Counted from the stretch's first letter, positions 1 through 9,260 are shown. The stretch: DNA of 64,000 nucleotides from Photobacterium frigidiphilum (GCF_003025615.1 NZ_PYMJ01000024.1:1-64000), one strand, 5' to 3'. Notes: generated from the letters alone by a model not told the origin. Made by a program: numbers and translations.

Positions 1-87
1 TTCAACGGCGGCTACAACCTGCAATTTAAAGCCCAAAGTATAATCGCGTTGAGTACGTTTAACGGAGGGGGTGATTGATGTAGTCAT
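1..87 (-). CDS. IS3-family transposase OrfA, N-terminal fragment
   Basis: Twenty-nine codons starting at an ATG (85-87) and running off the left edge. The peptide starts MTTSITPSVKRTQRDY and continues into LGFKLQVVAAVE, which resembles the start of IS3/IS150-type OrfA helix-turn-helix proteins seen in marine Vibrionaceae. OrfA would bind the element's ends and, fused by frameshifting to OrfB, carry out transposition. Only the region before the helix-turn-helix is visible, so the call rests on recall of similar N-termini and on the terminus-like sequence beside it. Confidence 0.55.
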   Translation of the reverse strand, partial: MTTSITPSVKRTQRDYTLGFKLQVVAAVE

Positions 88-127
88 AATAAGTCCTAAA
101 TGTGTAAACACATTTCAGGACGGGACA
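1..127 (-). mobile_element. End of an IS3-like insertion sequence (cut by window edge)
   Basis: The first 127 bases hold the 5' end of a transposase gene reading out of the window on the minus strand, a short leader and a terminal CA at 126-127. Read on the minus strand the outer end begins TGTCCCGTCCTGAAATG, a TG...CA type terminus as in the IS3 family. The leader at 94-120 is itself a near-palindrome (TCCT-AATGTGT-aa-ACACATT-AGGA), a plausible transposase or repressor binding site. The element stops just before the thyA terminator. The other end and any target duplication lie outside the window, so the family is inferred from the N-terminus and the end sequence. Confidence 0.6.
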
Positions 128-135
128 ACCAACAT

Positions 136-174
136 AAAAAAGCCCCGCATTGATTATCAATGCGGGGCTTTTTT
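136..174. terminator. Bidirectional rho-independent terminator after thyA
   Basis: A GCCCCGCAT stem and its complement enclose the loop TGATTATCAA region, flanked by A6 on the left and T6 on the right, so it can act on either strand. It ends thyA on the minus strand and insulates it from the insertion sequence. Confidence 0.85.
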
Positions 175-219
175 ATGATCTTTACATCACAATTTATCGT
201 GAAGAATACGCCTACACTT

Positions 220-1071
220 TTACACCGAAAATGGGTATTTTATCGCTTCATGATGCTCGTAGCCAAGCACTTCAAAATCATCCATTGTTACCCAAGTTTC
301 CAAGTCTTCAAGACTTTTAATTTTTGGGTTAATGATGAGTTTAGGTGAAGCAAAAGGGGTACGCGTTAATTGCACATCACGTAGCAAAGACAACTGATCT
401 TCATAGATATGTGCATTGATAATCTTGTGATAAGCCAGTCCTGGCTTCTTACCTGTAATCTGAGCCATTAGTGCCAGCAGTGTATAAACCTGAACTTGGT
501 TAAAATTGAGCCCTAGAGGCACGTCACATGAACGCTGGTAGCTTGTTAGATACAATGTATCACCAAGCAATGAAAACGTGTGTGTGTGCATACAAGGACG
601 TAAACACCCCATATCAAACTCACCTGGATTATAAAAAGTCAGGATTTCACCACGGTCATCAATACCTTCAGACAGGTTATCGACAATTTTTCGCAACTGA
701 TCGATGGTACTACCATCTGATTTCTGCCAGCTACGGCCTTGAACGCCGTACACCCGCCCCATATCATCTTCACCTTTACGGTGCGGATTATTCAGCCAAG
801 CCAAATTGTCATTCGCATTCATGTCCCACGTTTTTGTTCCCAAGGCACGAAAATCAGCGGCATTATCATAACCACGGATGTAACCAAGTAACTCAGCAAT
901 AGCAGATTTCCAGAAGCTTTTACGAGTGGTTATAAGCGGAAACTGATTATTAGCCACATCAAACGTTAAATCGGCATTAACAACGGTAAGGCACCGCTTA
1001 TTGGTTCGTTTATTTTCAATCCAAACGCCGTCGTCAACAATACGCTGACAGAGTTCTAAATACTGTTTCAT
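220..1071 (-). CDS. thyA: Thymidylate synthase
   Basis: Makes dTMP from dUMP with methylene-tetrahydrofolate as carbon donor and reductant; cytosolic dimer in pyrimidine and folate metabolism. The 283-residue product has the catalytic cysteine at C160 in RPCMH, followed by the [10 protein letters not shown] dUMP phosphate/folate loop at about 178-187 and [10 protein letters not shown] after it. It is somewhat longer than the 264-residue E. coli enzyme, with extra sequence around residues 85-150, as in other non-enteric ThyA. It lies beyond lgt on the same strand, the E. coli order, but a terminator at 1171-1200 separates them, so thyA probably has its own promoter in the 160 bp gap. Confidence 0.95.
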   Translation of the reverse strand: MKQYLELCQRIVDDGVWIENKRTNKRCLTVVNADLTFDVANNQFPLITTRKSFWKSAIAELLGYIRGYDNAADFRALGTKTWDMNANDNLAWLNNPHRKGEDDMGRVYGVQGRSWQKSDGSTIDQLRKIVDNLSEGIDDRGEILTFYNPGEFDMGCLRPCMHTHTFSLLGDTLYLTSYQRSCDVPLGLNFNQVQVYTLLALMAQITGKKPGLAYHKIINAHIYEDQLSLLRDVQLTRTPFASPKLIINPKIKSLEDLETWVTMDDFEVLGYEHHEAIKYPFSV

Positions 1072-1170
1072 CGTTTTACTCGCTATTAGCCCGCTTCATT
1101 CACACGTGCTCTTGTGTTCGATGGTAAGAAGTTTACCAGTTACCCATAACTCGCGACAGGGAATGAAATC

Positions 1171-1200
1171 AAAAAAAAGACAGCACCGTAAGATGCTGCC
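1171..1200 (-). terminator. Rho-independent terminator after lgt
   Basis: Read on the minus strand, GGCAGCA pairs with TGCTGTC (one G-U pair) across a short loop and is followed by eight T. It lies 30 bases past the lgt stop codon. Confidence 0.75.
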
Positions 1201-1230
1201 TCTGTTTGTATGTTTTAAAACGGGCGTCGT

Positions 1231-2031
1231 TTATGCCGTTTTAGGCTGTGCCTTGTAAGCCCATAGCATCAGTAATGCACCAAAAATAATCATTGGAGAA
1301 GACAATATTTGCCCCATACTGATCCAATCACCAAACAAACCTAACTGAGCATCAGGTTCACGGAAGTATTCAATAATAAAACGGAAACTACCGTAACCAA
1401 TCAGGAATAGGCCCGATACTGCCCCGGCTGGGCGTGGCTTACGAATAAAGATATTCAAGATAATAAGTAGCACAAACCCTTCAAGGAACGCTTCATAGAG
1501 TTGCGATGGGTGACGAGGAAAAGGACCACCAGTAGGGAATACCATTGCCCATGGCATGTCGGTTACTCGTCCCCACAATTCGCCATTCATAAAGTTACCC
1601 ATGCGCCCCATACCTAAACCAAATGGTACAAGCGGTGCAATAAAGTCGGCAACAGAAAAGAAAGTACGTTTATTACGATGGCCATACCAAAGCATCGCAG
1701 TCATTACACCAAGTAAACCGCCATGGAACGACATGCCGCCAGTCCATACTTGGAATAAATACAATGGATTATCGAGGAATAGTCCAAAGTTATAGAACAA
1801 CACGTAACCAATACGACCGCCTAGCACGACACCTAGAAAGCCCGCGAATAACAAGTCACTCACTTGATCGCGTGTCCATCCACTGTTTGGTTTGTCTGCT
1901 CGGCGGTTCGCTAACCACATAGCAAAAAGGAAACCCACTAAATACATCAAGCCATACCAGCGAATCGCCAGAGGACCAAGTTGAATTAAAACTGGATCAA
2001 TTGTCGGAAAGGTTAAAAAGCCTTGGCTCAT
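1231..2031 (-). CDS. lgt: Phosphatidylglycerol--prolipoprotein diacylglyceryl transferase
   Basis: First enzyme of lipoprotein maturation: moves diacylglycerol from phosphatidylglycerol to the lipobox cysteine of pre-lipoproteins in the inner membrane. The 266-residue polytopic protein keeps the family signatures: H103 in SFHGG, R143 and N146 in [13 protein letters not shown], matching the essential positions of E. coli Lgt. Several hydrophobic segments are visible (about 22-40, 60-80, 95-115, 190-210, 240-262). It is the distal gene of a minus-strand string rppH-ptsP-tauE-lgt, with a 74-base gap to the tauE-like gene. Its substrates would include the arcB-linked lipoprotein at 42951. Confidence 0.95.
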   Translation of the reverse strand: MSQGFLTFPTIDPVLIQLGPLAIRWYGLMYLVGFLFAMWLANRRADKPNSGWTRDQVSDLLFAGFLGVVLGGRIGYVLFYNFGLFLDNPLYLFQVWTGGMSFHGGLLGVMTAMLWYGHRNKRTFFSVADFIAPLVPFGLGMGRMGNFMNGELWGRVTDMPWAMVFPTGGPFPRHPSQLYEAFLEGFVLLIILNIFIRKPRPAGAVSGLFLIGYGSFRFIIEYFREPDAQLGLFGDWISMGQILSSPMIIFGALLMLWAYKAQPKTA

Positions 2032-2105
2032 TAAAATAATCTCTTAAAAGGGTAACAATCTAAATAGGAAGACAGGTTAAAACGCGTGTTTCTCGTTCTT
2101 TCCAT

Positions 2106-2909
2106 TTATCCCAAAAACATTTTACTGCCAATAAATAACAGAAAAACGGCAAATATTTTCTTTAATGTCATCGTTGGTAAACGACTGACTAATGCTGCAC
2201 CGTAACGAGTGGTAATTACAGAGGTCGATACAATACCAATCAATGCTGGTAGATAGACATAACCAATACTCATCGGTGGTAAGGCTGTTTCATTTAAGCC
2301 TGAAAAAATAAAACCAACCATACCTGCAACCGCAATAATTGCACCAGATAATGATGCACAGCCAATTGCTCGCCGCATCTCAACACCATGCCAGCTTAAG
2401 TACGGTACCGTTAACGAACCACCACCAATACCTGCAAGGCTTGAAATTACCCCAATCACCCCACCACTACAAGCACAAGCAATAGAGCTAGGTATAGGGC
2501 GTTGACTTGTCATTCGCATCGATAACAACATTTGTAATGCTAACAATAAAACGATAGTGGCAAAAATTTTGGGTAATAACTCGGTCGGCACCATTTCAGC
2601 AATAACGCTTCCGCCTAACCCACCAAGCACAATCCCCGGAGCCATTGATTTTACGATTGAAAAATCAATATTACCCAGTTTAAGGTGATTACGTGCTGAA
2701 GCGCCAGACGTCAAAACAATACTGGCTAATGAGGTTGCCAGTGCCATGTGCATCACTAAACTGTTGTCTATACCCGCAAGCGGCAATAACCAAACTAATG
2801 CAGGCACAACTAACAATCCCCCACCAATACCTAATAAGCCCGCAAACAGCCCAACAACAGACCCCAACAACAAACACATGGCAAATAACCATAACGTGCC
2901 TTCTAACAT
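2106..2909 (-). CDS. TauE/SafE family membrane transporter
   Basis: Predicted inner-membrane permease of the TauE/SafE (DUF81) family; members export sulfite, sulfoacetate or other small anions, but the substrate here is unknown. The 267-residue protein is almost wholly hydrophobic and shows the internal duplication typical of the family: GIGGG at residues 27-31 followed by VVP, and again GIGGG at 160-164 followed by TVP. It sits between ptsP (31-base gap) and lgt, an extra gene compared with the E. coli order. It is probably cotranscribed with both; nothing in the neighbours points to a substrate. Confidence 0.85.
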   Translation of the reverse strand: MLEGTLWLFAMCLLLGSVVGLFAGLLGIGGGLLVVPALVWLLPLAGIDNSLVMHMALATSLASIVLTSGASARNHLKLGNIDFSIVKSMAPGIVLGGLGGSVIAEMVPTELLPKIFATIVLLLALQMLLSMRMTSQRPIPSSIACACSGGVIGVISSLAGIGGGSLTVPYLSWHGVEMRRAIGCASLSGAIIAVAGMVGFIFSGLNETALPPMSIGYVYLPALIGIVSTSVITTRYGAALVSRLPTMTLKKIFAVFLLFIGSKMFLG

Positions 2910-2940
2910 CTAGTAACCTCTTTTATGCCTAGCACGCTTA

Positions 2941-5196
2941 TTATTTACCCGCACGGATAAAGCCACCTAATCCACGATCTTCAACAAATTTTGTTGTCAT
3001 CGTTCGTACATCAACAGATAACACTGAGCCTAAAGCAAACTGCGCTAACGACTCCATTTCTGGTACTGTTATATGACGTAATATGTACTTTATTTTCGCT
3101 ACATTGCGGGTATTCATACTCAATGAACGGTATCCCATTCCTACCAGCAACAATGCCCCCACAGGGTCACCAGCCAGTTCTCCACATAAGCAAACAGGAA
3201 TATCCATTTGCTTTCCCGCATCAATAATATGCTTTAACGCATTTAAAACTGCAGGGTGTAATGCATCATAGACATTCGCAACCCGTGCATTGTTCCGATC
3301 AACGGCTAATAAATATTGTGTTAGATCGTTACTGCCGACTGAAATAAAGTCGACTCGCCCTTTCAATATCGGTAATTGATACAAAATAGAAGGCACTTCA
3401 ATCATGATACCAATGCGTGGTCGTTGTAGTTCAAACCCTTGCTCTTTCGCTTGCAGAGACACTTCATCAAATGCACGATCAATCAACACTTTCGCATCGT
3501 CTAGCTCGGCAATCCCAGAAATCATCGGCAACAATATATCCATGTTATTCAAACCAATACTGGCTTTTAACATGGCACGTACTTGAATAAGAAAGATTTC
3601 AGGATGATCCAATGTGAAGCGAATTCCTCGCCATCCCAAAAAAGGATTATCTTCTTCAATCGTCAGATAAGGCAACGGCTTATCACCACCAATATCCAGT
3701 GTACGCATGACGACAGATTTATCAGGATACGTGGCTAAAATAGAATGATATTGCGATGTTTGTTCTTCTTCTGATGGGAAGCTTCGTTGCAGTAGAAAAG
3801 GGACTTCCGTTCGGTATAAGCCAACACCATCCACTCCTCGATTGACGGCAATATTGGTATCGGCACTCAAGCCTGCATTCAAATGAATGTAAATTCGCTC
3901 ATTATCTTTCGTGTATGACGCTTTGCCTAGCTCTCCCTCAACGGTCTTAGTGAGCTCATTTTCTTCATCAAGTAGACGTCGATATTCAGCCAATACATGT
4001 ACGTTAGGGTTAATAAGAAGGTCGCCGCTATAGCCATCAACGATCACTTCACACTGATGTACCTTTTCTGGAATAAAGTCGACACCCATAATTGCAGGAA
4101 TGCCCAAGGCGCGAGATAAAATAGCGGCATGTGAGTTTGATGCGCCTTCCTGTGCAACGACGCCAGCTAACATACCAGGCGGAATCGCTGCTAACATTGC
4201 CGCCGTTAATTCTCTCGTTAATAGAACGACGGGATTATCCCATTGATACTCGGTTGATTCTTTATTGTGGAGAAAAAATAATAATCGCTGACCTAACTCG
4301 CGAATATCTTGAGCTCGCTCTTTTAAGTATTCATCTTTCATGTTGGCAAAGCGCGATGAATACGCTTCAACTACCTGCCGGATTGCCCACTCGGCTTTAT
4401 CGCCACTTGCTACCTTGGCAAACAGATCTTTACGTAGCATAGGGTCATTTAATAAGTGATTAAACAAATCAAAAATCGCTAAGGTTTCTTTTTGTAGTTC
4501 ACTATCAAACCGTTTTCTTAAGCGGCGGAACTCTGTACTCGCCAAGTCAATGGCAATACTTAATCGCTCTTGTTCTTCATTACGATCTAAACACGATGCA
4601 GGGAGTACATGCTCCAGCAAGGGTTGGGTGTCATCCCACCATGCTGTCGCCACAGCCACACCAGGCGAAGCTGGCGCCCCCACTAAATGCATTCCATCAT
4701 GTTGATCTGGCCACATACCTTGGGCTTTTGCATGTGCAAAAACAACCGCTAGCTGTGCAGCCAATGTGACCATAAAAGATTCTTCGCTTTCATCAAATTC
4801 ACGTCGTTGACGCTGCTGAATAACCAACACGCCCAAAACCTTACGCTGATGAATAATCGGTGTACCGAAGAAAGAGCCAAATGACTCTTCTCCGATATCA
4901 GGAAGGTGCTTGAAATGTGGGTGGGTACTTGCATCGGCGACATTTATTGGCTCAGCTCTGCTGCCAACTAAACCCACTAATCCCTCGTTAAAGCCTAAGC
5001 CAACTTGATGATGAGGTTTCGTTAAACCCTGAGTCGCCATCAAGGTATATTCTTGCTTGTCGTCATCAGCAATATACACAGAGCAACACTCAGTATTCAT
5101 TGCTTTACATGTATTAATAACAAGCTGATCAAGCGCTTCAATTAAGCTTTGAGCGCTTGCGACTTTCTCAACGATCTCTCTAAGCTGTATCAGCAT
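2941..5196 (-). CDS. ptsP: Phosphoenolpyruvate-protein phosphotransferase PtsP (EI-Ntr)
   Basis: First enzyme of the nitrogen phosphotransferase relay: autophosphorylates from PEP and passes phosphate to NPr, then EIIA-Ntr. The 751 residues show an N-terminal GAF domain (about 1-155, which senses glutamine in E. coli), a swivelling histidine domain with the active histidine at H356 in GASNSHAAIL (same number as E. coli), and a C-terminal PEP-binding TIM barrel with CLCGELAGDP near 645 and SVGSNDLTQY near 605. It lies 43 bases after rppH and before the tauE-like gene, likely one transcript. Given the GOGAT genes further along, a nitrogen-signalling role is consistent, but that link is inference. 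Confidence 0.95.
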   Translation of the reverse strand: MLIQLREIVEKVASAQSLIEALDQLVINTCKAMNTECCSVYIADDDKQEYTLMATQGLTKPHHQVGLGFNEGLVGLVGSRAEPINVADASTHPHFKHLPDIGEESFGSFFGTPIIHQRKVLGVLVIQQRQRREFDESEESFMVTLAAQLAVVFAHAKAQGMWPDQHDGMHLVGAPASPGVAVATAWWDDTQPLLEHVLPASCLDRNEEQERLSIAIDLASTEFRRLRKRFDSELQKETLAIFDLFNHLLNDPMLRKDLFAKVASGDKAEWAIRQVVEAYSSRFANMKDEYLKERAQDIRELGQRLLFFLHNKESTEYQWDNPVVLLTRELTAAMLAAIPPGMLAGVVAQEGASNSHAAILSRALGIPAIMGVDFIPEKVHQCEVIVDGYSGDLLINPNVHVLAEYRRLLDEENELTKTVEGELGKASYTKDNERIYIHLNAGLSADTNIAVNRGVDGVGLYRTEVPFLLQRSFPSEEEQTSQYHSILATYPDKSVVMRTLDIGGDKPLPYLTIEEDNPFLGWRGIRFTLDHPEIFLIQVRAMLKASIGLNNMDILLPMISGIAELDDAKVLIDRAFDEVSLQAKEQGFELQRPRIGIMIEVPSILYQLPILKGRVDFISVGSNDLTQYLLAVDRNNARVANVYDALHPAVLNALKHIIDAGKQMDIPVCLCGELAGDPVGALLLVGMGYRSLSMNTRNVAKIKYILRHITVPEMESLAQFALGSVLSVDVRTMTTKFVEDRGLGGFIRAGK

Positions 5197-5239
5197 AGTT
5201 AGTAGCCTTACCTGCTATACCATTAAGGATGGTTCCGAT

Positions 5240-5764
5240 TTACCCTCGTTTGCTTTTGTAACGTTTTAATTTTCTTTCTTTCCGTTCTTTAAACGGCATC
5301 GCTATTGCGGCAAACTCTTTTAACGCTCGACGGTAAACATCGCGCTTAAAAGAAACAACTTGTCTCACCGGATACCAATAACTGACCCAACGCCAACCAT
5401 CAAATTCCGGTGTACTACCGCGCTGCATATTAACCCTTGACTCATCGCATTCCAGACTGAGCAAAAACCACTTTTGTTTTTGCCCGATACAAACAGGTTT
5501 GGAATCCCACCTTACAAGACGCTTCGGTAACTTATACCGTAGCCAATGACGGCTAGAAGCTAAAATCCTGACATCTTTCTTGGTAAGTCCCACTTCCTCA
5601 TACAATTCCCGGTACATCGCTTGTTCAGGCGTTTCTCCCTCATCGATGCCACCTTGTGGAAACTGCCAAGAATGTTGTCCATATCGTCGAGCCCAGAAAA
5701 CTTGGCCATGGCTATTACAGATAACTATCCCTACATTAGGGCGGTATCCATCGCCATCTATCAC
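5240..5764 (-). CDS. rppH: RNA pyrophosphohydrolase
   Basis: Removes pyrophosphate from the 5' triphosphate end of transcripts, the step that triggers RNase E-dependent mRNA decay. The 174-residue protein carries a perfect Nudix box at residues 38-60 (G-x5-E-x7-RELYEEVGL), with the metal-binding glutamates at 53, 56 and 57. The basic C-terminus ([16 protein letters not shown]) fits RNA binding. It is the promoter-proximal gene of the rppH-ptsP-tauE-lgt string. The 1 kb region upstream, up to mutH, carries the DnaA-box cluster described separately. Confidence 0.95.
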   Translation of the reverse strand: MIDGDGYRPNVGIVICNSHGQVFWARRYGQHSWQFPQGGIDEGETPEQAMYRELYEEVGLTKKDVRILASSRHWLRYKLPKRLVRWDSKPVCIGQKQKWFLLSLECDESRVNMQRGSTPEFDGWRWVSYWYPVRQVVSFKRDVYRRALKEFAAIAMPFKERKERKLKRYKSKRG

Positions 5765-5875
5765 TGGACGACCTCAAGTATAAATATCTATTAACAGTGA
5801 TTTTTTCACAGATCGAGGGGAAGGGTAAACAAACATTCCCGTTTATGAACGTTTTTTACTACTCAGCCCCCACTT

Positions 5876-6410
5876 TATGGATAACTTTTCGACCGTGACC
5901 ACTTTATAAACAGGCTAATGAGACCTACCCCACATTTATTCACTCTTTCTGTGGATAGATTTGTGTAGAAGCGTTAATAAACGCTTGTTTCATCACTTAA
6001 CCAACGAATGCACATATAATGAAATGACAAAAAAACAAAAAATAAACACTTATTTATCATTAAGATAAATAGTTTATATTATTAATAAAAACTTTGAATC
6101 TGCGTTCGTTATAACGTAAAAAACAAGATCGGTTAAAGATCCACCGATCCCAACTTTATCCACACTATAAATGCATACAAGCTAAAAAAATAATTAAAAA
6201 CCGTCCAAATAACCAACAAACACCTGTTTACTTATACAGTCTCAATAAAATGAAAATATTTGCTCCATTTGCCTGTGGATATCTTTCTGAAAGATCATTA
6301 CATTTATCTTTCACTCGATAAAATGTAACTAAAACAAACCGCTGACAATAATGAAAAGCAAAATAAAAACAAACAAATTCAAATGGTTAATAGAAAGTAA
6401 TCATTTGATA
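5876..6410. other. DnaA-box cluster with IHF-like site; candidate DARS2-type locus
   Basis: Between rppH and mutH there are five matches to the DnaA box TTATNCACA: 6156-6164 (TTATCCACA, perfect), 5950-5958 (TGTGGATAG, reverse, 8/9), 6274-6282 (TGTGGATAT, reverse, 8/9), 5876-5884 (TATGGATAA, reverse, 8/9) and 5936-5944 (TTATTCACT, 8/9). The 5936 and 5950 boxes face each other five bases apart. A very AT-rich stretch lies at about 6025-6100, and 6398-6410 (TAATCATTTGATA) fits the IHF consensus exactly. From memory, E. coli DARS2, a site that regenerates ATP-DnaA and uses IHF and Fis, lies beside mutH. Function here is inference. I see no convincing gene in this gap. Confidence 0.5.
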
Positions 6411-6520
6411 GCTTTACCGTTTCGTCACTAATTTCACAAGATCATGTAAATATCCTACATTTTCCTAAGAATAATCACTTATTCTCAATCAGCAGATGCT
6501 TTTCACTCACTATATGAGTG

Positions 6521-6683
6521 TATACCCATGTTACCTCAAGGTGCTTTGTCAGGCGCAAAGCAACTCGCACCAATCTGCGTTGTTATAAAATCTCTATGTA
6601 GAATAACTATACTTCAATTTTATGCCTAGCATCTTGGCACGATTTGCCTTGCTGACTTTGCATCTTGAAGTATCATGGGTATA
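6521..6683. repeat. 163 bp imperfect palindrome, dispersed-repeat/MITE-like
   Basis: The element opens with TATACCCATGTTACCTCAAG and closes with the inverted partner CTTGAAGTATCATGGGTATA. The two halves remain roughly complementary for about 60 bases on each side (for example the CAAAGCAA/TTGCCTTG and CGCACC/GGCACG regions), around an AT-rich centre containing ATGTAGAATAACTATACTTC. It could fold into one long hairpin. Such elements with TATACCCAT...CTTGAAG ends occur between genes in Vibrionaceae as far as I recall. It lies about 95 bases upstream of mutH and has no coding capacity. Confidence 0.65.
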
Positions 6684-6777
6684 TTCTTACATCACTTTAC
6701 CAATTCGTATATTTTGGTATTTGGCAACAACCTAGCTATTAATCCGATTTTTCATCAAAACTCATTATTAAAATGTT

Positions 6778-7446
6778 ATGCAACCAACACCTAAATCAGA
6801 ATCAGAACTGTTATTACGCGCCCAAGATCTAGCAGGATCGACATTAGGAGAACTTGCTGAACAGGCTGGAATAATCACACCACCCGATCTTAAGCGCGAT
6901 AAAGGTTGGATTGGTCAATTACTTGAGTGGCATCTTGGTGCAATGGCGGGCAGCAAGCCGATTCCTGATTTTCCTGAATTAGGGATTGAGCTAAAAACCA
7001 TCCCAATCGGATACAGCGGAAAGCCACTTGAAACCACATTTGTATGTGTTGCTCCGTTGATTGGCTTACATGGTTTACGTTGGGGAAATAGTCATATTCG
7101 CCATAAATTGGCTCGAGTATTATGGGTTCCTGTTGAAGGTGAACGCGACATCCCGCTAGCCGATCGCCATGTTGGCTCTCCCTTACTTTGGAGTCCATCG
7201 ATCGAAGAAGAGCAACAGCTTCGCCAAGATTGGGAAGAGTTGATGGATATGATCGTATTAGGTCGAGTGGAACATATCACTGCTCGGCATGGCGAGGTAC
7301 TCCAACTTCGCCCTAAAGCCGCTAACAGCCGAGCATTAACTGAAGCATATGGCGCAAATGGTCAACCAATCAAAACCTTACCTCGTGGATTTTATTTAAA
7401 AACCCACTTCACAGCTGCCATCTTAGCGCGTCATTTCATTCTCTAA
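6778..7446 (+). CDS. mutH: DNA mismatch repair endonuclease MutH
   Basis: Methyl-directed mismatch repair nuclease: nicks the unmethylated strand at hemimethylated GATC sites when activated by MutS and MutL. The 222 residues include the catalytic triad D64, E71 and K73 in [10 protein letters not shown], with the same spacing as D70/E77/K79 of E. coli. The start at 6778 is the second of two nearby ATGs and the only one in frame; upstream there is no strong Shine-Dalgarno sequence. It is transcribed away from rppH across a 1 kb gap. Presence of MutH implies a Dam-methylating organism, as expected for Vibrionaceae. Confidence 0.95.
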   Translation: MQPTPKSESELLLRAQDLAGSTLGELAEQAGIITPPDLKRDKGWIGQLLEWHLGAMAGSKPIPDFPELGIELKTIPIGYSGKPLETTFVCVAPLIGLHGLRWGNSHIRHKLARVLWVPVEGERDIPLADRHVGSPLLWSPSIEEEQQLRQDWEELMDMIVLGRVEHITARHGEVLQLRPKAANSRALTEAYGANGQPIKTLPRGFYLKTHFTAAILARHFIL

Positions 7447-7502
7447 TTCATCAGCAGCAAACCAATATTCATTGTGCTATCAGATCTATATCGTCAACAT
7501 AA

Positions 7503-7805
7503 TCAAAGCGAGATAATCATATCTTCACGGCATGTTGATAACTGACCGTCGGGTGAAAACTCATCGTACGGATCAATAACACGCAATACGATCGATGTAA
7601 TACCTAGCGGGCGTAATAAGCTTTTAACGTGTTCAATTGATTGAAAATTAAGCATTTCATCTTGATCATCTTTTAGTGGAACCAATTGATGCTTGTATTC
7701 TATTTCCATTAAATAACCAGATTGCCCAGCGTAACTGGTTAATACACATTTAGGTATTTGACCTTCGCTCGACTTTAACCAATGTTTCAGTTGAGATAGC
7801 TTCAT
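7503..7805 (-). CDS. Small conserved protein, DUF6482-like
   Basis: A 100-residue acidic cytosolic protein with no signal peptide or membrane segment. The order of a short helix (LSQLKHWLKS), the GYLMEIEYKHQ strand, LVPLKDDQDEML and a central SIEHVKSLLRPLG segment resembles the DUF6482 family of small proteins from Vibrio and Pseudomonas, whose function is unknown. The family name is given from recall. It is convergent with mutH, which ends 57 bases away, and divergent from tas. There is a plausible separate promoter in the 174-base gap to tas. Confidence 0.6.
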   Translation of the reverse strand: MKLSQLKHWLKSSEGQIPKCVLTSYAGQSGYLMEIEYKHQLVPLKDDQDEMLNFQSIEHVKSLLRPLGITSIVLRVIDPYDEFSPDGQLSTCREDMIISL

Positions 7806-7979
7806 CGCTATTCCTTAGCTTCGTTTTTAAAGCCTGAGTAATATTTCAGTCAATATAACTATGTGTCATGTTTTGGCTGTCGGCAAGTTAGGATCTGCCC
7901 AAAACAACAAATACTTACTTCTCAAGATCTTACTGCCTTGATATATTGAAGTAACAGCACATCAGTCCAAGGAAGGCTT

Positions 7980-9014
7980 ATGGAATACCATAAAATCCCC
8001 CATTCATCATTAGAAGTCAGTAAAATTTGTTTAGGAACAATGACTTTTGGTGAACAAAACACAGAGTCAGAAGCTCATGACCAACTCGATTTTGCTTTTG
8101 AGCGTGGTGTGAATTTCATTGATACCGCAGAAATGTACCCTGTTCCCCCTAAGCAAGAAACGCAGGGGCTCACAGAAACCTACATTGGTAACTGGCTCAA
8201 GAAATCGGGGAAACGCGATAAAGTCATTTTAGCGACGAAAGTAGCAGGACCTCGCTCGCTCCCTTATATTCGTGATGATATGGCACTTGATCGTCGTCAT
8301 ATCCACGATGCGGTAGAAACCAGCTTAAACCGCTTACAAACAGATTATATCGATTTGTACCAATTGCACTGGCCACAGCGTGAAACAAACTGCTTTGGTC
8401 AATTGAATTACACGTACAGTGAAGATGCAACAGGCGTCACGATCACCGATACACTCGAAGCATTAGCGGAATTAGTCAATGCAGGGAAAATTCGTCACAT
8501 CGGCTTATCGAATGAAACACCATGGGGAGTAATGTCATTTCTGAAATTAGCAGAAAAGCACAACCTTCCTCGTGTTATTTCAATCCAAAACCCGTACAAC
8601 TTATTAAATCGTAGTTTTGAAGTTGGGCTATCAGAAATAAGCCATCATGAAGGGGTTGAGTTACTGGCTTATTCACCTTTAGCTTTTGGTGCATTAAGCG
8701 GAAAATATTTGAACGGAGCACGCCCTGATGGTGCGCGATGTACACTGTTCGAACGATTCTCTCGTTACTTCAATCCACAAGGTATCGCAGCCACACAAGC
8801 TTATATTGATATCGCAAATAAACATGGTCTTGACCCAGCACAAATGGCACTCGCTTTTATTAATCAGCGTCCGTTTGTCGCTTCCAATATTATTGGTGCC
8901 ACCAACCTAGATCAGCTTGAATCCAATATTTCAAGTCTAGATGTAACACTGAGTAATGATGTACTTAAAGACCTTGAATTAGTTGGTGTGACTTATTCAA
9001 ACCCTTGCCCTTAG
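7980..9014 (+). CDS. tas: NADP(H)-dependent aldo-keto reductase, Tas type
   Basis: Cytosolic aldo-keto reductase. The 344-residue product matches E. coli Tas in length and in many blocks (MEYHKIPHSSLEVS at the start, EMYPVPPKQETQGLTETY, LDLYQ/HWPQR type segments). The catalytic tetrad is visible as D48, Y53, K87 and H130. Tas was named for suppressing a tyrosine auxotroph under starvation; its natural substrate is not settled. A Shine-Dalgarno AAGGAAGG lies a few bases before the ATG. In E. coli tas is also close to mutH, so the neighbourhood is conserved. Confidence 0.9.
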   Translation: MEYHKIPHSSLEVSKICLGTMTFGEQNTESEAHDQLDFAFERGVNFIDTAEMYPVPPKQETQGLTETYIGNWLKKSGKRDKVILATKVAGPRSLPYIRDDMALDRRHIHDAVETSLNRLQTDYIDLYQLHWPQRETNCFGQLNYTYSEDATGVTITDTLEALAELVNAGKIRHIGLSNETPWGVMSFLKLAEKHNLPRVISIQNPYNLLNRSFEVGLSEISHHEGVELLAYSPLAFGALSGKYLNGARPDGARCTLFERFSRYFNPQGIAATQAYIDIANKHGLDPAQMALAFINQRPFVASNIIGATNLDQLESNISSLDVTLSNDVLKDLELVGVTYSNPCP

Positions 9015-9016
9015 AC

Positions 9017-9048
9017 AAAAAAATGCCCCTGGTTTTTAAAACAGGGGC
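9017..9048. terminator. Terminator between tas and the DUF1127 gene
   Basis: GCCCCTG and CAGGGGC pair across GTTTTTAAAA-type loop sequence. A run of A on the left gives a T7 tract when read on the minus strand; no T tract follows on the plus strand. It therefore looks best as a terminator of the minus-strand transcript but also lies just past the tas stop. Confidence 0.6.
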
Positions 9049-9070
9049 CAATAACATTAGCTCAACCAGC

Positions 9071-9182
9071 ATGTATCTAGCTATAGTGATACGTAGATAC
9101 ATGGCTATATTGATACAGATAACTTTATCGAATTAACCTTTCGATCTCGAGACAGTTTTCGTAGCAAAGCTACGTAAACTGT
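9071..9182. repeat. Pair of hairpins with short direct repeats
   Basis: ATGTATCTA at 9071-9079 pairs with TAGATACAT at 9094-9102. ACAGTTT-x-CGTAGC and its complement GCTACG-x-AAACTGT form a second hairpin at 9152-9182 with a three-base loop. GCTATAGTGATAC and GCTATATTGATAC repeat directly at 9079-9091 and 9104-9116. No gene is visible here; it may be the untranslated 3' end of the DUF1127 transcript. Confidence 0.55.
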
Positions 9183-9260
9183 TACAACTCATGTCATTCG
9201 ATTAACACGCATTGCCCTTCCGATAAAGCCAAACAATGTATACATGCAGGCTGAGTTACG

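Noticed and set aside
528-902. 124-codon plus-strand frame opposite thyA
   Set aside because: Antisense shadow of a strongly conserved gene, without start signals.
5765-6777. CsrB-type or other abundant small RNA in the rppH-mutH gap
   Set aside because: No GGA-loop repeats and no rho-independent terminator found; the DnaA-box explanation fits better.
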